5,645 bases of DNA from Bacteroidales bacterium. GTDB lineage: Bacteria > Bacteroidota > Bacteroidia > Bacteroidales > UBA1402. The DNA is taken from contig JALNXZ010000112.1 in assembly GCA_023230125.1 (NCBI GenBank), forward strand, positions 1-5,645, given 5' to 3'. The translations under genes and the position numbers were made by a program. A model generated the notes under the pieces. It did no database searches. It worked only from the letters and a program-made list of their open reading frames with translations, and had not been told where the DNA came from. Shown here in pieces: positions 5,526 through 5,645 of the stretch; position 1 is the stretch's first letter; each line of letters opens with the position of its first letter.

Positions 5526-5645
5526 ATGGGTGCCAATCAAAATGCACTCATTCAACAAAAAACAGGTATGAAGTATTTCGGTTATTTGGTTGCATTGATG
5601 GCAGTACTGTTCGGAGCAGAATATTTCGTTTTGAAATATACTTTT
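5526..5645 (+). CDS. Start of a small membrane protein in the atpC-atpB position (cut by window end)
   Basis: Forty codons are visible, beginning MGANQNALIQQKTGMKYFGY. A polar N-terminus is followed by a hydrophobic helix (about residues 16-37, LVALMAVLFGAEYFVL) and the frame is still open at the last base. It starts 6 bases after the atpC stop, so it is in the atp operon. In Bacteroidota this slot, before atpB, usually holds a small uncharacterised membrane protein whose position recalls AtpI, which helps c-ring assembly or ion supply in other bacteria. The visible part is too short to assign a family. An ATG at 5568 (residue 15) is an alternative start directly before the helix; the short gap favours 5526. 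Confidence 0.7.
   Translation, partial: MGANQNALIQQKTGMKYFGYLVALMAVLFGAEYFVLKYTF

Overview
The window looks like a chromosomal segment from a member of the Bacteroidota, most likely order Bacteroidales. Five things point there: a 503-residue ATP synthase beta subunit with the extra segment after the GERTREGNDL motif; an 82-residue epsilon subunit with only the N-terminal domain; an atp operon that starts atpD-atpC; matches to DUF4199, DUF6452 and DUF6048, which I know mainly from this phylum; and a promoter of the Bacteroides TTTG / TAnnTTTG type before atpD. Starts lack strong Shine-Dalgarno sequences, which is also usual there. All genes are on the + strand. I see no mobile element, CRISPR array, tRNA or rRNA.

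Bases 1-3431 hold five closely packed genes. In order they are the 3' end of a DUF4199-type membrane protein, a DPM1/GtrB-like membrane glycosyltransferase, a small DUF6452-like lipoprotein, a DUF6048-like secreted outer-membrane-barrel candidate, and an ApbE-type FAD:protein FMN transferase lipoprotein. Gaps or overlaps are +4, -8, -20 and +35 bases. This suggests one transcript dedicated to the cell envelope, ending in redox-protein maturation.

Bases 3432-3655 are an AT-rich intergenic region. An AT-rich hairpin follows the apbE stop. A consensus Bacteroides-type promoter follows (TTTG, 19 bases, TAATTTTG). Two perfect tandem 17-bp repeats begin on the last base of its -7 element, and an inverted near-copy covers its -33 element. 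This layout is the least expected structure in the window and looks like an operator or RNA-structure control region for the ATP synthase operon.

Bases 3656-5645 are the start of the F1Fo ATP synthase operon: atpD, a 103-base gap, atpC, and the first 40 codons of a small membrane protein in the usual position between atpC and atpB. ApbE proteins flavinylate ion-pumping redox complexes such as Nqr and Rnf, so its position beside the ATP synthase operon fits a loose bioenergetic theme. The hairpin and the new promoter argue that the two blocks are separate transcription units. No clearly new enzyme system is visible. The atpD promoter repeats and the uncharacterised DUF6452/DUF6048 pair are the best leads.
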